Shown: positions 37,881 to 50,200, counted from the first letter of the stretch. The stretch: DNA of 64,000 bases from Stachybotrys elegans (GCA_020746835.1 JAGPNK010000001.1:1798001-1862000); one strand, 5' to 3'. The notes: a model not told the origin generated them from the sequence alone. Translations and numbers: made by a program.

Positions 37881-37927
37881 GTTGCCGCCGCTGCTGCCAC
37901 TGCCGCTGCCGCTGCCGCTGCCACTGG
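37881..37927. repeat. CTGCCG/CTGCCA hexanucleotide repeat
   Basis: Tandem CTG-type hexamers, about seven units with single-base changes. Confidence 0.85.
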
Positions 37928-38261
37928 CTTAGCTGTTGCTACTTGCAGCTCACATACCGATTGCAGCGAAACAAAGCCCGACCTCTCACCGGTTAGGACC
38001 AATTCTCGAGTCCTTCGTTTTCTTGCTTTACCGCCTGGCCCGACACTCCTCTCCTCTCCTCCTACTCCTCTCTGCTTCTCCCATCAGGTCAGTTCCAATC
38101 TTGACGCCCATTCTCCATTCTGCATTCTCCAACCTCTCTCTACACGTGCCGTCCATCCTCCTTCCAACCATTTGCCTTTTCTCCCGCCCACGCTACCCTT
38201 CTTTCTGCATCTCACCGTCATCCCCAGCCTCGATCGTCCTTTGATCTTCATTTGGTTCTTT

Positions 38262-38291
38262 ACTGTTGCTGTTGCTGTTGCTGTTGCTCCT
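38262..38291. repeat. CTGTTG hexanucleotide repeat
   Basis: About five copies, the last one changed to CTCCTG. Confidence 0.85.
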
Positions 38292-38630
38292 GTTTGTCTT
38301 CTTGCCCCATCCCACTTTTGTTGCTCTCACTGTCACCTATTAGCCGTCTTCCCCTTCGTCGCCTTCTCACTGCTCTAACCACCATCACGTCACCCCTCTT
38401 CTGCTCCACCCATCTCTCACCCCCTACGCCCGTGGCTTTACCTTTCATCTACACCAAAGTCCAGACACGTCCAGTCTTATGAGTCTGTCTCACGGGGTTG
38501 CTGGCACAAATTCCCACTGTATCTCTGCACTCATGGATTGGACATGACCTTGTAATTCCTGTACACTATCACTCAACTCATTTGAAACCCCAACATCCAC
38601 TCCACTTTCTATACAAGAACAGCCTATACT

Positions 38631-39475
38631 ATGCCGAGGACTCCAGCTAAGATGTATACTAGAGACGGTAGATCTCGAAAGGGGATCGTTAGGATGGATC
38701 CGGACTGTGCCATTTGCCATGCTCCGGCATCGATGGCCTGTGACTGCGAGGCTAAGGGCCTCGAGAATGCCATCAAGCAGGCTGAAGACCGCATGATGAA
38801 GAACATCTATAGCGAAATTCGGTGAGTCTCTCATCTCCATCAGGACTGTGTGCTGGAATTCTCCAGACAAAAGCCGGACTGTGCTGATTGCCTCCCAGCA
38901 TATGGGTTCGGGCTCATGCTCAAGACTACATTCTCGAGTATTTTCGCCTTCTCACCGAGCGACGCAAAACTGCCCATTCGGCACATCTCGACCAGCTCAA
39001 TGCTCATGCCTACTACCACTACCATGCCCCTCCGCACCCCACTCAGCTTGCCGAGGCTCAGGCCAGCCTGAAGCGAGGCATCGACGAGGATTGGCAAGCA
39101 AGCGTACAGAGATACCCCGAGGTGCTCGATTACTATTTCAGCCTTGTTGACATGACACTTCCCGCCGACGATGACCCGGCCGTCAAGGACCCGCCTCTGG
39201 CAGCCATCACCAACCACAGAAAGGCCCATCGCCGGTCAGGAACGGGAGGTGCGGCGGCCATGGCTCCTGCAATGACGGGCCCTCCCGTTCCTCACCCTAT
39301 TGCGGCAGCACCGTACGATCGAGAGATTGCCTACCCGCGCACCCCTCCACCGCCAACTCTGGAACGCATGGAACGCCGTACACCGGGACCACGAGATCGT
39401 AGGTCCGGAGGTTATCGGCCATCCATGGCACATCCACCACCACCGGCTTCCGGGTACTATGCTCCCTATGGCTGA
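38631..39475 (+). CDS. conserved ascomycete protein of unknown function
   Basis: Two exons, 38631-38821 and 38899-39475, joined in phase (donor GTGAGT, acceptor CCCAG), give 255 residues. A basic N-terminus leads to the segment DPDCAICHAPASMACDCEAK with Cys26, Cys29, Cys37 and Cys39, which looks like a small metal site. A long helical region follows (IKQAEDRMMKNIYSEIR, WVRAHAQDYILEYFRLL), then DEDWQASVQRYPEVLDYYFSLV and a Pro/Arg-rich tail from about 185. From memory this arrangement is conserved across Sordariomycetes, but no function is assigned. There are no signal peptide or membrane helices, so it is probably cytosolic or nuclear. The very long CT-rich leader suggests translational control. 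Confidence 0.85.
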
Positions 39476-40783
39476 AAAAATGCCACGGAAACGAGAACGA
39501 AAACTCAAGACTGGGCAATCTCTCGCTGGAGCGGGCAATGTATGGATGACGACATGACAACGTTTGATGATTCCTCATAGGCCTTACGATCAGCGTATAA
39601 TCACGGCCTGGCGTTCATCTACATGGCGGAGAGGATGGGCACGAGCTTATTCCCCTTCCTCCCTCTTGATATTCTTGACTTCATTCTAAAATTTCCTGAC
39701 CTGTCTGCTAATTTTGGAGGTAAACATGGTTGCTGGCGAATCTTGGAGTAGCATGCCGTTTTAGGGAACCTGTACTGAATCAAATACAACCAAATTGACA
39801 AATCTGCCGCTGCCAAAGGACCGCCCACCTATCCAAGCGCCGGACAAGACTGATAGAAATGGCTTATGCCCAAGTTGCTAAGCGGCTTTTTCTCCCGTGG
39901 AAGGGAATGTTTTGGAGAGATGACGGCGTGGCTAGGAAGCTTGTATAATTCATGTTCATTTTGCTATAGCCCCGTTGTAGTAATGATTGTTGAGTTGAGT
40001 TCAATGGGCCATGAGTCTTCCATGTTAATATTGCCTGCCTACCAAGAAGCCATGTTGTTCAGTCTTTAGCCTGCGTGGGTCTTACATCTACACTTGTCGT
40101 TCTCAGGGGCTCGATACTATGTGGAGAGAAAATCTCTGGGCAGTCTACACATGTAACGAGCGCACCAAGTTGAAACATATTTAATTGAAAGCCCGCACTT
40201 GGGGAGATGGGCGCGCTCAAGAGACTACCAGCAAAGCACACTTAGTGAGGGCGAAACGCTTCCTTTTCTCCCTCTCAAACAGACACATCCCATAATATAC
40301 GACATATATGTTTTGCAAGCCCACGAAGTTCTTTTCCTGATTTCAGAGAGAGAGAGAAAAAAAAAGAATGAGTTTAAGGGTTCAAAAGATTTCCCGAAGT
40401 CTGCGTGTCCTTTCCCGAATGTTTTCACCTTTTTTCGTTTACTTTTCTTCTTTCCTTCTTCTGTGTATGCTGCGATTTATGCACCATGGAGAGTGATGGA
40501 TGATTGGATGGGTTGAAGACTGTACATGTCCAGTGCTCTCCCAATTCATCCACAAGATGTAAGAAAAGTATATGGGTTTGCTAAACAAGGAAGAGAGAGG
40601 GGGGAGGGGGAGGGGAGGTGTTGAAGCAGCAGAGAGGAGGAGGAGGAGGGGGATGAGGAGGAGGATGAGGAGAGAGGTACTCGTGGTATAGAAAGGAGAG
40701 GGGCGATGGGTTGCGTCAAGGAGGAACGACGTCGAACACACGGAGGCAAGGAAATGCCAGTCGGGGTATTGAAGCGAGGCAGC
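39476..40783. other. 1.3 kb between convergent 3' ends
   Basis: Holds the 3' regions of the 38631 gene and of BFR1. A GA-rich stretch at about 40585-40680 (CT-rich in the BFR1 transcript) is the only notable feature. No gene is supported. Confidence 0.5.
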
Positions 40784-42496
40784 TTATGACTCCTGCTTCT
40801 CCTCGAGAGAGGCGTCCTTGAGACCCTCGGTGACTCCTTCGACCTTGTCGCCGTTGGCCTCGCCCTCGGCCTCAGCCTTCTCGAGCTCCTCAATCTTCTT
40901 CTTGGCCTTCTCGATGTTCTAGTCGTAAGTTGTTAGTAGTCGTTAATACTTGGAGCTGGGAACCAGGGGAATGAAAAGGGGCAAAACTCACGCGCTGGGT
41001 CTGGGCAGCCTGGTCGGACTTCCAGTGGTCGAGCTTGGCTCGGACCTTCTCGATGACTCCGGGGACGTCGGCGTTGCCCATGGGAGGGTCAATGCCCATG
41101 AAAGCGCAGTCCTCCACAACCGAGGGAGGGCAGTTGAAGAACTTGGACGAGGCGGCGCCGGCGTTGGACTTCTTGCCCTTCTTGCCCTTCTTGGCGCCGG
41201 CAAAGTAGTCCTCCTCTCGGTCCTCCTTGCGGACGAGCTTGGTGCCCTTGAGTCCGGACTCGTCGACAGACCTCTGGGCCTGGGCGCCGAGGCCAGAGTC
41301 GGCCATGAGGGGGCCCTTCTCGACCTTGTGCTCGGGGTCGAGGAACTGGAGCAGGCTGTTGGCGCGGCGGATCTCCTCGAGGTAGGCAGGGTCGCTGGCC
41401 TCGGAGAGGACGCGCTCAGCCTCGGCCTTCTTCTTCTCGCGGGCGGTGCGCTCGTACTCGGCCTTGCGCTTCTCCCTCTGCTTCTCGCGGTTCTCGCGGT
41501 CCCAGGTGTTGAAGGCCTTCTTCTGGCCGTAGTAGTCATCCTTGATCTTGCGGATGGCGGCAAAGGTCTCGTTCTGCTCGGCGTGCAGCTTGGTGCGCTC
41601 GTCGCGGAGGCTGGACAGGCCCTTGTAGGCCTCGTCCTGCTCGGCCTTGATGGCGTCGATCTCGGCCTGGATCTTGTTGTACTGCTCAGAGAGGGCCTTC
41701 TGCTCGGGGTCCTCCATGCTGTCCTTGATCTCCTTGATCTTGGCGCGCAGCTCATCAATCTGCTTCTGGGAGTCGTCGAACTGGCCAAAGTTCTTGCGCA
41801 TCTTGCGCAGGTTGGAGATGTCGGTCAGGGCCTTCTTCTCGTCGACGAGCTTCATGGAGCCCGAGTTGACCTGCTTCTCAAGCGAGGCGATCTGGCGGTC
41901 GACATCCTCGACGCTCTTGTAGGGGACCTTGGCCTTGGCAGTCTTCTGCTCGCTGACGCGGCTCCGGAGCTGCTCGTCCAGGCGCTTGATCTGGTCAAGC
42001 TTGGAGGTACGGGCGTTCTTGCCGCCGGCCTGCTTCTGACGGATCTCGTTGGCCTGGGCGATGAGCTCCTGGCGTCGCTGCTGGGTCGGGTTGGGCTGGT
42101 CCTTGTTCTTGTTGGGCTGGGCGAGGTCGATCTTGGCCTTGATGGCGTTCTGATAGGGACGGAAGAGTACAAGGTTAGCATATCTTCTCTTCTCGGAGGG
42201 GGGATGGTGGGGGTTCTCTGCTTCTATCCGAGCAGAATCTATGCCGTGGGATATGGAATAGGGATCTAGGGGAGTCCAATGAACGAGGCAAAACTCTCCG
42301 CTCTCTTGAACTCCCCCATAGCCAGGTACCAATTGGTATAAACGTTGAGGAATTGAGGACTTACCAGGCGATCCATAGCAGCCTTGTGCGCCTTCTCGGC
42401 CTTGGCGAGCTCCTCCTTGAAAGCATTCTCATCAGGCTTGGTAGGGCGAACGGCAGGGGCCGCAGCCGGAGCGGGAGTAGTCGCAGCTTCGGCCAT
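40784..42496 (-). CDS. BFR1: polysome/mRNP-associated protein Bfr1
   Basis: Three exons: 42496-42365, 42149-40992, 40918-40784, all phase 0, giving 474 residues (yeast Bfr1 has 470). An Ala/Pro-rich start is followed by a long charged coiled coil (about 25-300) with many heptads, for example DVDRQIASLEKQVNSGSMKL and DELRAKIKEIKDSM. The Lys-rich KKGKKGKKS patch and the segment FNCPPSVVEDCAFMGIDPP, diagnostic of the family, follow. The C-terminus is a short acidic coiled coil. In yeast Bfr1 binds mRNA on ER-bound polysomes with Scp160 and affects secretion and nuclear segregation. The first intron is 215 bases, several times longer than others here, with a clear branch site GCTAAC 27 bases before the acceptor. 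Divergent from RPB5. Confidence 0.96.
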
Positions 42497-43675
42497 TGTG
42501 TTGAAAGGCGAGAGAGCTGGTGATGCAAGGGGCAGGCAGGGCAGAGAGAGACGTGGGAGGGAGAAACCGAGGGCGACGTGGGCCAGTCCGAGCCGTCAAA
42601 GTACTCCTAAAACGAGCGAACGCTTCGGGAGGGATGTGCCTGGAAGGACAGATGGGGGATTGAGGGTGCGGAAGAAGAAAGTCGAAGAGACGACACCGTG
42701 GTCGAGTCGAGAGAGACTTTAGACTGGGACCGGGGGAGCGAGGAGGGGCGGTCGAAAATTATTGGATTTCCAATTTTTGGTGAATTCCACACACCTTTTT
42801 GCACCCTACGGCCATGTATCCTCGCGCGCCTCCGACTAGCTCAGGTACATCCGAAGCCTGCACGGGTTTCGGCTAGGGGGCCCTCAACCCCGAATTCACT
42901 CACTGAGAGAGCCTAGCCCCAACCCCAGCCGTACCTGCCATATAAGCTTTAATGTCACTAACAAACGGAAGTACAGGTACCTACATACCTGCCTGTAGGA
43001 GGAGAGGCGTTCAAATAGGTAGACAATCCCTCTGCTCCCATACCCATTGTCATCTTCGCAGCAATCGTCGAGATATCTATGCTGTGCAAAGAAACAAGGT
43101 ACGTGCACTAATACACGTTGGAGCAGACCCCTGGATCATCAGCCTCCCCGCTAGCCGCCTCCAGGAGTTACGCCGGCGGTAATTTGGTCCGTTGTCTGTC
43201 CATGGCATCTACCTCTCTGGACAGCAGCTCTCCCAGTGAACACCAAATGGTCATGCTGTTAGAATGTCGTTCTGGTTCCCGGCTCGTCAAAGCAAACAGA
43301 AAATTACTTGCTCAAGTGCTGCAAATAACTGCTGAAGAGTGGTTCAATGGCACCGAATCTCCAGCTCTACAATTCCAACTACATACTTACCTACATAGTA
43401 CGGAGTAGAACCAACGAATGCCAGCTGCTTCCTCGGTGGGGCCACGATAGAAAGAGCGTCACATGACCCAGCCAACCACAGGCCTGCCAACGAACCCACC
43501 TTTTACTCCAATCCGGCCCATCATCCAGCCCGCCCATTGATTCTCAGGCAAGGCTGAGCAAAACATTTTTCGTTGAAGCCATCGCCGTCGCCAACCACAA
43601 CCCGACGCCCTCCCCTCCTTCTTCCAGCGACCATCATACGAGAGCACCCCGCACAGTCTCGAACAAGAGCTCACG
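42497..43675. promoter_or_regulatory. shared divergent promoter region of BFR1 and RPB5
   Basis: 1.2 kb between start codons pointing apart. A TACGGAGTA motif lies at 43399-43407. No gene is supported inside. Confidence 0.5.
43399..43407. repeat. TACGGAGTA intergenic motif, copy 1 of 4
   Basis: Exact TACGGAGTA in the BFR1/RPB5 intergenic region. The other copies are at 48429-48437, 49265-49273 and 50638-50646. Confidence 0.8.
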
Positions 43676-44556
43676 ATGGATGACTCTACGGCCAACGACG
43701 CCAAGTCCAAGGAGGTTGTGAGGCTCTGGCGTGCCTGGAAGACGGTTCACGAGATGGTCGCAGATCGGGTACGTTGCCGATATGATCGCCCTCAAAGCTG
43801 CACACGTCCTGCGCGCGCGGCGCTGGCGGCTTCATAAAGCACGTTGTCCATATGCTAACCTGTGACTTTGAAGGAGTACGAGCTGGCAGAGGATGAGATC
43901 AAGATCTCTCTCGACCGCTTCCGCGCCGAATACTGCGAGCCCGACGGCAGTGTCAAGTACGTGCCGACCAAACGCACCTCATGCGCGCTCTCTCTCAATG
44001 CTGTTGCATCACTCTGACAAACGCTCGCAGCCGCTCCAAGCTCCATTTCTCCGCCCGTCCCAGCGAGTCCATGATCCGCAAGAACACGCCCCCCGCCACC
44101 GACGCCAACCCCAACCCCGTGCCCGACTGCGGCACCATCTGGGTCGAGTTCCTCGCCGACAAGCAATTCGGCGTCGCGCAGATCCGCCAGTTTGCCAAGC
44201 ACACCATTGAGAACAATTACAAGACGGGCATCATGGTCACCCACGTGCCTCTGTCCCCCGCCGCCCGCAAGGCCCTCACCGGCGTCGAGAACCTGGCCAA
44301 GATCGAGTGCTTCCTCGAGGATGACCTCCTCGTCAACATCACCCACCACGAGCTCGTGCCCCGCCACGTCCTGCTCTCCCGCGACGAGAAGGTAGCCCTG
44401 CTCAAGCGCTACCGCCTCAAGGAGACGCAGCTGCCGCGCATCCTGCAGAAGGACCCCGTCGCAAGGTACCTGGGTCTCAAGAGAGGCCAGGTTGTCAAGA
44501 TTATCCGAGTCAGTGAGACGGCAGGCCGCTATGCTAGTTACAGATTGTGTGTCTAG
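43676..44556 (+). CDS. RPB5: RNA polymerase I, II and III subunit RPB5 (ABC27)
   Basis: Three exons: 43676-43768, 43874-43956, 44031-44556, joined in phase to 233 residues (yeast 215). The first two exons give the N-terminal jaw domain (WRAWKTVHEMVADR, then EYELAEDEIKISLDRFRAEY). The third begins RSKLHFSARPSESMIRKN. The assembly domain is complete: HELVPRHVLLSRDEK, LPRILQKDPVARYLGLKRGQ and the invariant ending SETAGRYASYRLCV. It is a shared subunit at the downstream DNA cleft of all three nuclear polymerases. Identification is certain. Confidence 0.98.
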
Positions 44557-45564
44557 TTCTCTCTTCTTGTCGGATCTTGTCGTCTCCAGGCCCAAGCGTT
44601 CCTGCTCCGCCAGAGTACACAATCTATCTGAACACTGCCGGTGAGGATGTCAGAAGAGGCGGACAGAGGAGACATCGGGCGACAAATGGCGGCGTCGGTG
44701 TGCTTTCAGGGATATCATAGCTGGCGTTAACGGGAGGTTTGGTTTGGTTTCATTGTACGAATCAAGCTGCGGTAGATGCTGAGTACAAAAGTCGATAGTA
44801 AAATCATTTAGACCACTTCACACACATTTGCTTCTGTGACATTACTTGGGCACCTGCGATCGACATCACGCTTAATGCTCCTGACACGGTGTGCTACTGT
44901 AGGATACGGAGACACGCACTTGCTACTGTATTCGACTGCTAGGTGTAGTAATCTAGGCCTATTGCCATGGATGCCATCTATAGTGATACCGCTCATTCCA
45001 TTTCTCCCTCCATTAAATCACCAAATTGCAGCGAGAATAAAAAAATCTCCATGAAACATGGTCGTTGCAGACCGGGGTATAAGTGTTTGGGTGTGTAGAT
45101 ACCAGATCCAATCATAAGTTTTCGACATAACTTCATCACAATAGCAACCCCCTAATGGAAAAGAAGCTCGTCGTAGGAAGAGAAAAGGAAGGACAACAAG
45201 AACAGTAGAGAAAAAAAGAAAAAGAAAAGAGAGCACAGCAGTGTTGCGGGTTGCACCCCGCACATGGAGGCAGAATCTGCTCCTGACCAGTCATGAATAT
45301 ACCATCTTTCCAGATCTGACCAGGAGGGGGGTTGCTGCCTGTACGGTCGGTAGCCGGACTCCAACGTCTGCGAGTTGCTAAAAAGCTGGCGAACGCTGGA
45401 AATATCCTTTGTATGTCTCCCACATACGCAAGATGGAAGTATTATGTAGTGAATAACCTCGTTTGGTCGCGTGGAAATGGCAGTCGTGAAATTGGTCGTA
45501 GCTCGTCAGAAATTATGTTTTTAAACAATGCGAAATCTCGCTTGCTAGTGGCCGAACCGGAGTC
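44557..45564. other. 1.0 kb between convergent 3' ends
   Basis: 3' regions of RPB5 and the receptor-like gene. An A/G-rich run lies at about 45170-45235. No gene is supported. Confidence 0.5.
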
Positions 45565-47226
45565 TTACTTTAAAAGACCCCCAATGTCCATCAGAACTGG
45601 CTCATTCCCCCTTGCCCTGTGGCGGGCCTCGTGGATTTCTCGAGGTATGGGATGGAGCTCAGTCGTCTTGTGTGCTCTCCGACCCGATCGCGGGGGAATA
45701 TCACGGGTCGGGCTCAGGAGACCCCCGATATCTTGTAATATTGCCGTCGAGCCTCGAAGAACACCATTCGAGCTGGCGGGGAGAGAGGCTATGGGACGCG
45801 GCTGGGACATTGATGACTCGGACTCAGGTGACTTGGGATCTCCCAGAAGTCCCCCAATATCCATGAAGGAGATCTTGCGAGGGGGGGTCGAGGCTCCACC
45901 TCCACCGATCATTTGATCTCGGGAAAGCAGAGAATCATCGCTGCGCTCGGCGTGGCTTCGCTGGCGATGCAGCGCGCCCCAGCGCATCGGGTCATCTCTC
46001 CCCTGTTCAACCATGGACAAAGACTCATCGCCAAGAGAGTATTGGCGGTCACGATGCTCGGGGCCGAGGTTGAAACCCATATCCCTCACAAGATCCTCAT
46101 CGCTACCCCAGTACCGTTGCAGAGCTGGCCGACGAAGGTGGTGAGGTCGGTCAAAAGAGTCGGCCAAGGACTGCCGGCGAGCCTTTTGCTTCTTCAAGCC
46201 CCGATCGCGTACGAAGGAGCCAAGCACTAGCGAGTTCGATGATGCGGTAGCGAAAAGGAGCTCAACAGAGGCAAGCAAGGAGCGATATTGCTGGCGACCA
46301 TCCTCCCGTAGTATACGTGGCACCCGGTAGAGGGTGACACCGACCACGGAAATGCCGAGGGAGAAGAGGAGAATCAACTGCACCTTCTTCTTGATAGTCA
46401 GGTGGCTCCCTACAATGAGGGGGATAGGGAACACGGCGAGCATGATGTCGGTAAGAACATTGCATGCGGCCATAGTCAGCATCTGAGCGTAGCCCTGGCG
46501 GCATCGGCCGCCGGGGTCAGGCAGAACCTGCCAATAGTGGTCGAAGGGCTGACATTCCACAAAGTCGCTGATGATTACTGCTGCAAAAGTGGCTGCCAGG
46601 GTCCACCGAAAAATGGACATTGTTGAGTGGTGGAAGCGCTCCCAGCTTAGCATGGTGAGACGGCCCAAAAACTCAAGGACGCTGTACTTGAGGATCCACA
46701 GCCTGTCCAAGATGTATTGGTTAGCTTGCCGTTACGCTCTCAAGGAGGAATTGAAAAAGTCCGACACGCGTACCCGTGTGGCGTTTGAAAGCGCCAGCCA
46801 AGTTGTCAAGGTCAAGGCATGGTACGCGCATGGCAAGATAGGGCTAAGAGGGGATGGGTAAGGTGTAAGTGAATTAGGTAGAGCCACTTACGTTGCCGCG
46901 TAGAAAATACGGCTAGCCAGTACCATGCCACTGGCGATCTCTTTTAAGCGTATTTCTTCTTCGGACAGGTTGACGCCAGTAAAATCGGCGTTATTGGTCC
47001 CATGCATGAGCACGAAATGAACCAAGCTCATGCGTATGTAAAGCGGGATTAGAGCGGAGGCGGCGATTTTGTCTTCCGGGAATAATCGCTCAGTGCGTAT
47101 GAAGCGTCCAACCACGCGGAAGAAGATGATCATAGTACAGAAGATGGTAATCCACCAGCACACAAGCAATGACGGCTTGTCAAACCGGAATTCGCGTAGC
47201 GATGGAGGATCCGAGTAGAGCGACAT
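45565..47226 (-). CDS. Pth11-like rhodopsin-domain membrane protein with a triple DIGGLL tail
   Basis: Two exons, 47226-46892 and 46702-45565 (donor GTAAGT, acceptor GACAG), give 490 residues. The first 280 or so form seven hydrophobic helices of the fungal rhodopsin-domain (SAT4/Pth11-related) family. Family landmarks include CWWITIFCTMIIFFRVVGRF, the SVLEFLGRLT segment, the loop HYWQVLPDPGGRCRQG with its conserved Cys, and the NVLTDIMLAVFPIPLI helix. There is no CFEM domain. The cytosolic tail (about 285-490) is polar and carries DIGGLL three times, at 393-398, 436-441 and 484-489, the last one residue from the end. Members are putative non-canonical GPCRs for surface or nutrient cues. The ligand and partners are unknown. 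Confidence 0.92.
45571..45864 (-). repeat. three dispersed copies of a [MQ]DIGGLL peptide motif
   Basis: The copies lie at 45864-45844, 45735-45715 and 45591-45571 within the receptor-like gene, spaced 43 and 48 residues apart. Each is preceded by a hydrophobic residue. Confidence 0.9.
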
Positions 47227-50200
47227 GATGACGATGTGACCCTAGGCTGATGATCCGCGCTCGTCGACCTCCGTAGAGGGTCCGACGAGCGAGGAGATTG
47301 CGGCAGACGCGGATGGGCAGCTCAAGAGCGCAGAGTAGGGATGGCGAGGCGTTGGATCGATGCTGGATCAAATATCTCGGCGCGGCGCCAGGGTCGTCGG
47401 GTCTTAGGACATGAGCTGTGGACAGATCGAGGAGCCAGAGCGACGAGATGACTGTTGAGATGCAGGTATTGGCCTTGGGGAAAGGATGACAGCATGTACT
47501 ATGGCGTTGGGGCGGAATGTCCGGTAATTCAGGACTCGACTATGGGTTCGCGATAGTGGGATAGTGGGATATTCGTCGTATGGTGTGTGCGCAAACAATC
47601 GAGGTCGTGGTGCCGAGGAGAAGAAGATGGTCGTCGAGGCAAACGGTCGAGATGCTTGAGTTACTCAGAGGGCGGCGCGAGGCGAGGCGAGAAGACGAAT
47701 GACGGGATGCGGCAATACAAGTAGATGGGTAGGTAGGAAGCGACAAAGCGATGAAGTTGAGGCAAGGGGGGTCCCTTGAAGGAGAAGAGGATGGGCGGGC
47801 ATGATATTGCGGCAAGGTGTGGGTGAATTGACGACAGCCCCAGGAAGGGCACATCCCACAGGTGTGGTACGGAGCACAGAGAACGAACCCCCAGGATGCG
47901 AAGGCATGGGATAGCGTGTAAGACGACAGCCCAGACAAAGCCCAGTCTACTATTCTTGCGCGAGCTAGGCCCAAGATAGTAGTAGCGGGGGTGACAGGCG
48001 GCCGTCCTGCCACGATGCAGAAGACCCTATGCGGTACATTGTGAGTACATACATGGTGCTGGGACCGAGCCTTGTACTGTACACTTGTTCCGACAAGGGT
48101 GGCCTTGCGCCAACGGGGGAAAAGGGCGGGGGCTAGGTCATTAGGATGCTGGTTATCTGGTCACGGTCTCGGCCCTGGAGGTGATTGATTGGGGGCGTTT
48201 GCCCATGGTCAGCCACCCAGCCAGTATGCTAGGAACAAATGTGCGGCTGTGACTTGAGGGACTCGGCGCGTACGACCAAGAAGACAAACGCAGGTGGGGA
48301 GACAGACTATCGGTGAGATGTAATCGTAATAGAACCGACAACTATAGATGGCTTGCCAGGTCAGTCCGTACATACCGCCCATGCTTTGTGTATGTATGTA
48401 CCTACCGCCGGCAACACTGGCAACGACGTACTCCGTATGTAGGAGCAAAATACGTCGGTCGACCTTGATGGGACAACAACCTGCTCCAATCGAGTCGGAC
48501 AGGAGCCCTTCTTTCCTACCGTATTGCGCGTACGCTCGTACCAAGGTACACTGGTAGAGTGATGCGGAGCTGCTCATAAAGGCTCCGTGATAAGGTCGCC
48601 TTGCAAGGGTCCACTATGTTAGTGCTGTTATGTATGTCTCGGCAGGAGATAAGGCTAATGGCTGGGTGGACTAGTAGAATGGAGTTGATGGAGGTTGGGG
48701 AACCAGAGCCAGATTGCTGGTGGATGGCCCACGGATGGACGGATAGACTGGTTGGGCAGGTGGTCTGTGTGAAGCTGCAGTGGCGACATGGGAAAAAAAA
48801 GCACGGACGGACCTAGAGGGGGGGATGAGAGATCAAAACTGCTCGATGGTTGTGTGACGTGACTGGCCTGACCGGCCTGACTTGGCTGGGCAAGCAGCTG
48901 GCTGAGGCGTGAGGTAAGCAAGCTAACTTTCGGGTCGAATCGAAACTAAGGAGTCGGGACCCGAAATCGCCAGTCCCAAGCGAGACCCAAGAACGGTAGG
49001 CTAACCGATGAGACACACATCCGAGCGGCGGACGGCATGCATTGTTTTCATTGGCAGCATGTCTCAGCAGCCACATGGGCGACCGAGAATTAATGCAGCA
49101 TCTGCATCATCAGCACCAGCTAGGACTCAATCACTTACTTGCCTGGTCTGCCTTTGCGTCCCAAGGGGAAACGAGCGGGTGCCAGGCAGGCTCGCCGTCC
49201 TGCAGACAACAGCCGTTGCGACGACAGGGATGGAAGGACGCTGGTCAGTCATCCTCTCTCTCTATACGGAGTACTACTCTGTACGCGATATCCGGGCGGC
49301 GGGGCTGCAACCATCAGACCACTGGGAGGGCATGCAAGGCAAAGAATGTGGTTTCACAAAGAAAAGCAGGCTTCTGATTTGGTGATAAGGGCGGCATTAC
49401 AGTACCACTGTGATGGTAAGGGAGGTCAAAAGGACTCTTCTGACTGGCAGGTGGTGCTGAAGCGGGTGGGAGTGGAAACTTGGTCTGGAGACGGGAGGTA
49501 CTTTGCTACTGGCAGTGGGGTGGCAGGCACCGCTCGCAAAATACATACGCATGTACTTGCCTTGTCTCCCTTCCCACCTCTAGCAGATCAGGCCCGGTAG
49601 GAGAAGGAGCTGGATTGGGAAATGGGCACAGTACTTCCTCCACCCGATTGCTAACTAGCAACGCAAAGTACCTGTATGGGGCAGGAGGCACGAAACAAGA
49701 GGGCAAGAGGCAGACGAACTGAAGAAAGCGCTCGCGACTTGGTCGCTTCCATTACGGTTCCAGGTTGGTTTTGTTCATTCCCCATGACTCCTCTCGATCG
49801 ATTAAGGGGACGCGGAGCTGAAAACGCCAATGTCCTTGGCCTTGTCCGGAATCCGGAATCCTCTGCAGTTTCACCTCTGCATTTCCAGTCCGCGCCTAGA
49901 TAACGGAAATGACTGGACGAACTGACTGTGAGGTTGCATACACCACCCACACACTCCCTGCACATTCCCTGAGAGAGCCCAAAAGGCCTTTCTGGCGGTC
50001 GACTATGTACGTGCCAGGACAACGGCCATCAGCAGCCTCGTCGGCACCGACGACAGCGACGGGACACGGATGTGGCCCAGCCCGTTCCCTCCCGACCCTA
50101 TCTTGGTAGTCTGAACAGAGGGGCGGTCAGATTCGGTCACGGATTGAGCAGTGCGCCTTCCAAGGTGCCCATGGGAAAACCCCAATGCCACCCAACGTGC

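Larger units (their letters stand above)
35481..38630. other. 3.1 kb upstream of the gene at 38631, with a CT-rich repetitive leader
   Basis: The first part is the MTG2 promoter. From about 37.0 kb the plus strand becomes strongly CT-rich up to the ATG at 38631, as expected of a long transcribed leader. It holds a C14 run (37126-37139) and hexanucleotide repeats at about 37524-37561, 37881-37927 and 38262-38291. The long forward frame across it is a by-product of the repeats. Confidence 0.5.

Noticed and set aside
37290..38378. 362-codon plus-strand frame
   Set aside because: Open because of CT-rich and hexanucleotide repeats; product is low-complexity and has no domain.
40950..42269. 439-codon plus-strand open frame
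   Set aside because: It lies antisense to BFR1 exons; the Leu/Gly/Val-rich product is the shadow of a Lys/Glu-rich coiled coil with strong codon bias.
48920..49030. Possible tRNA on the minus strand (A-box and B-box-like words)
   Set aside because: The T-arm bases around TTCGATT do not pair and no acceptor stem can be formed.
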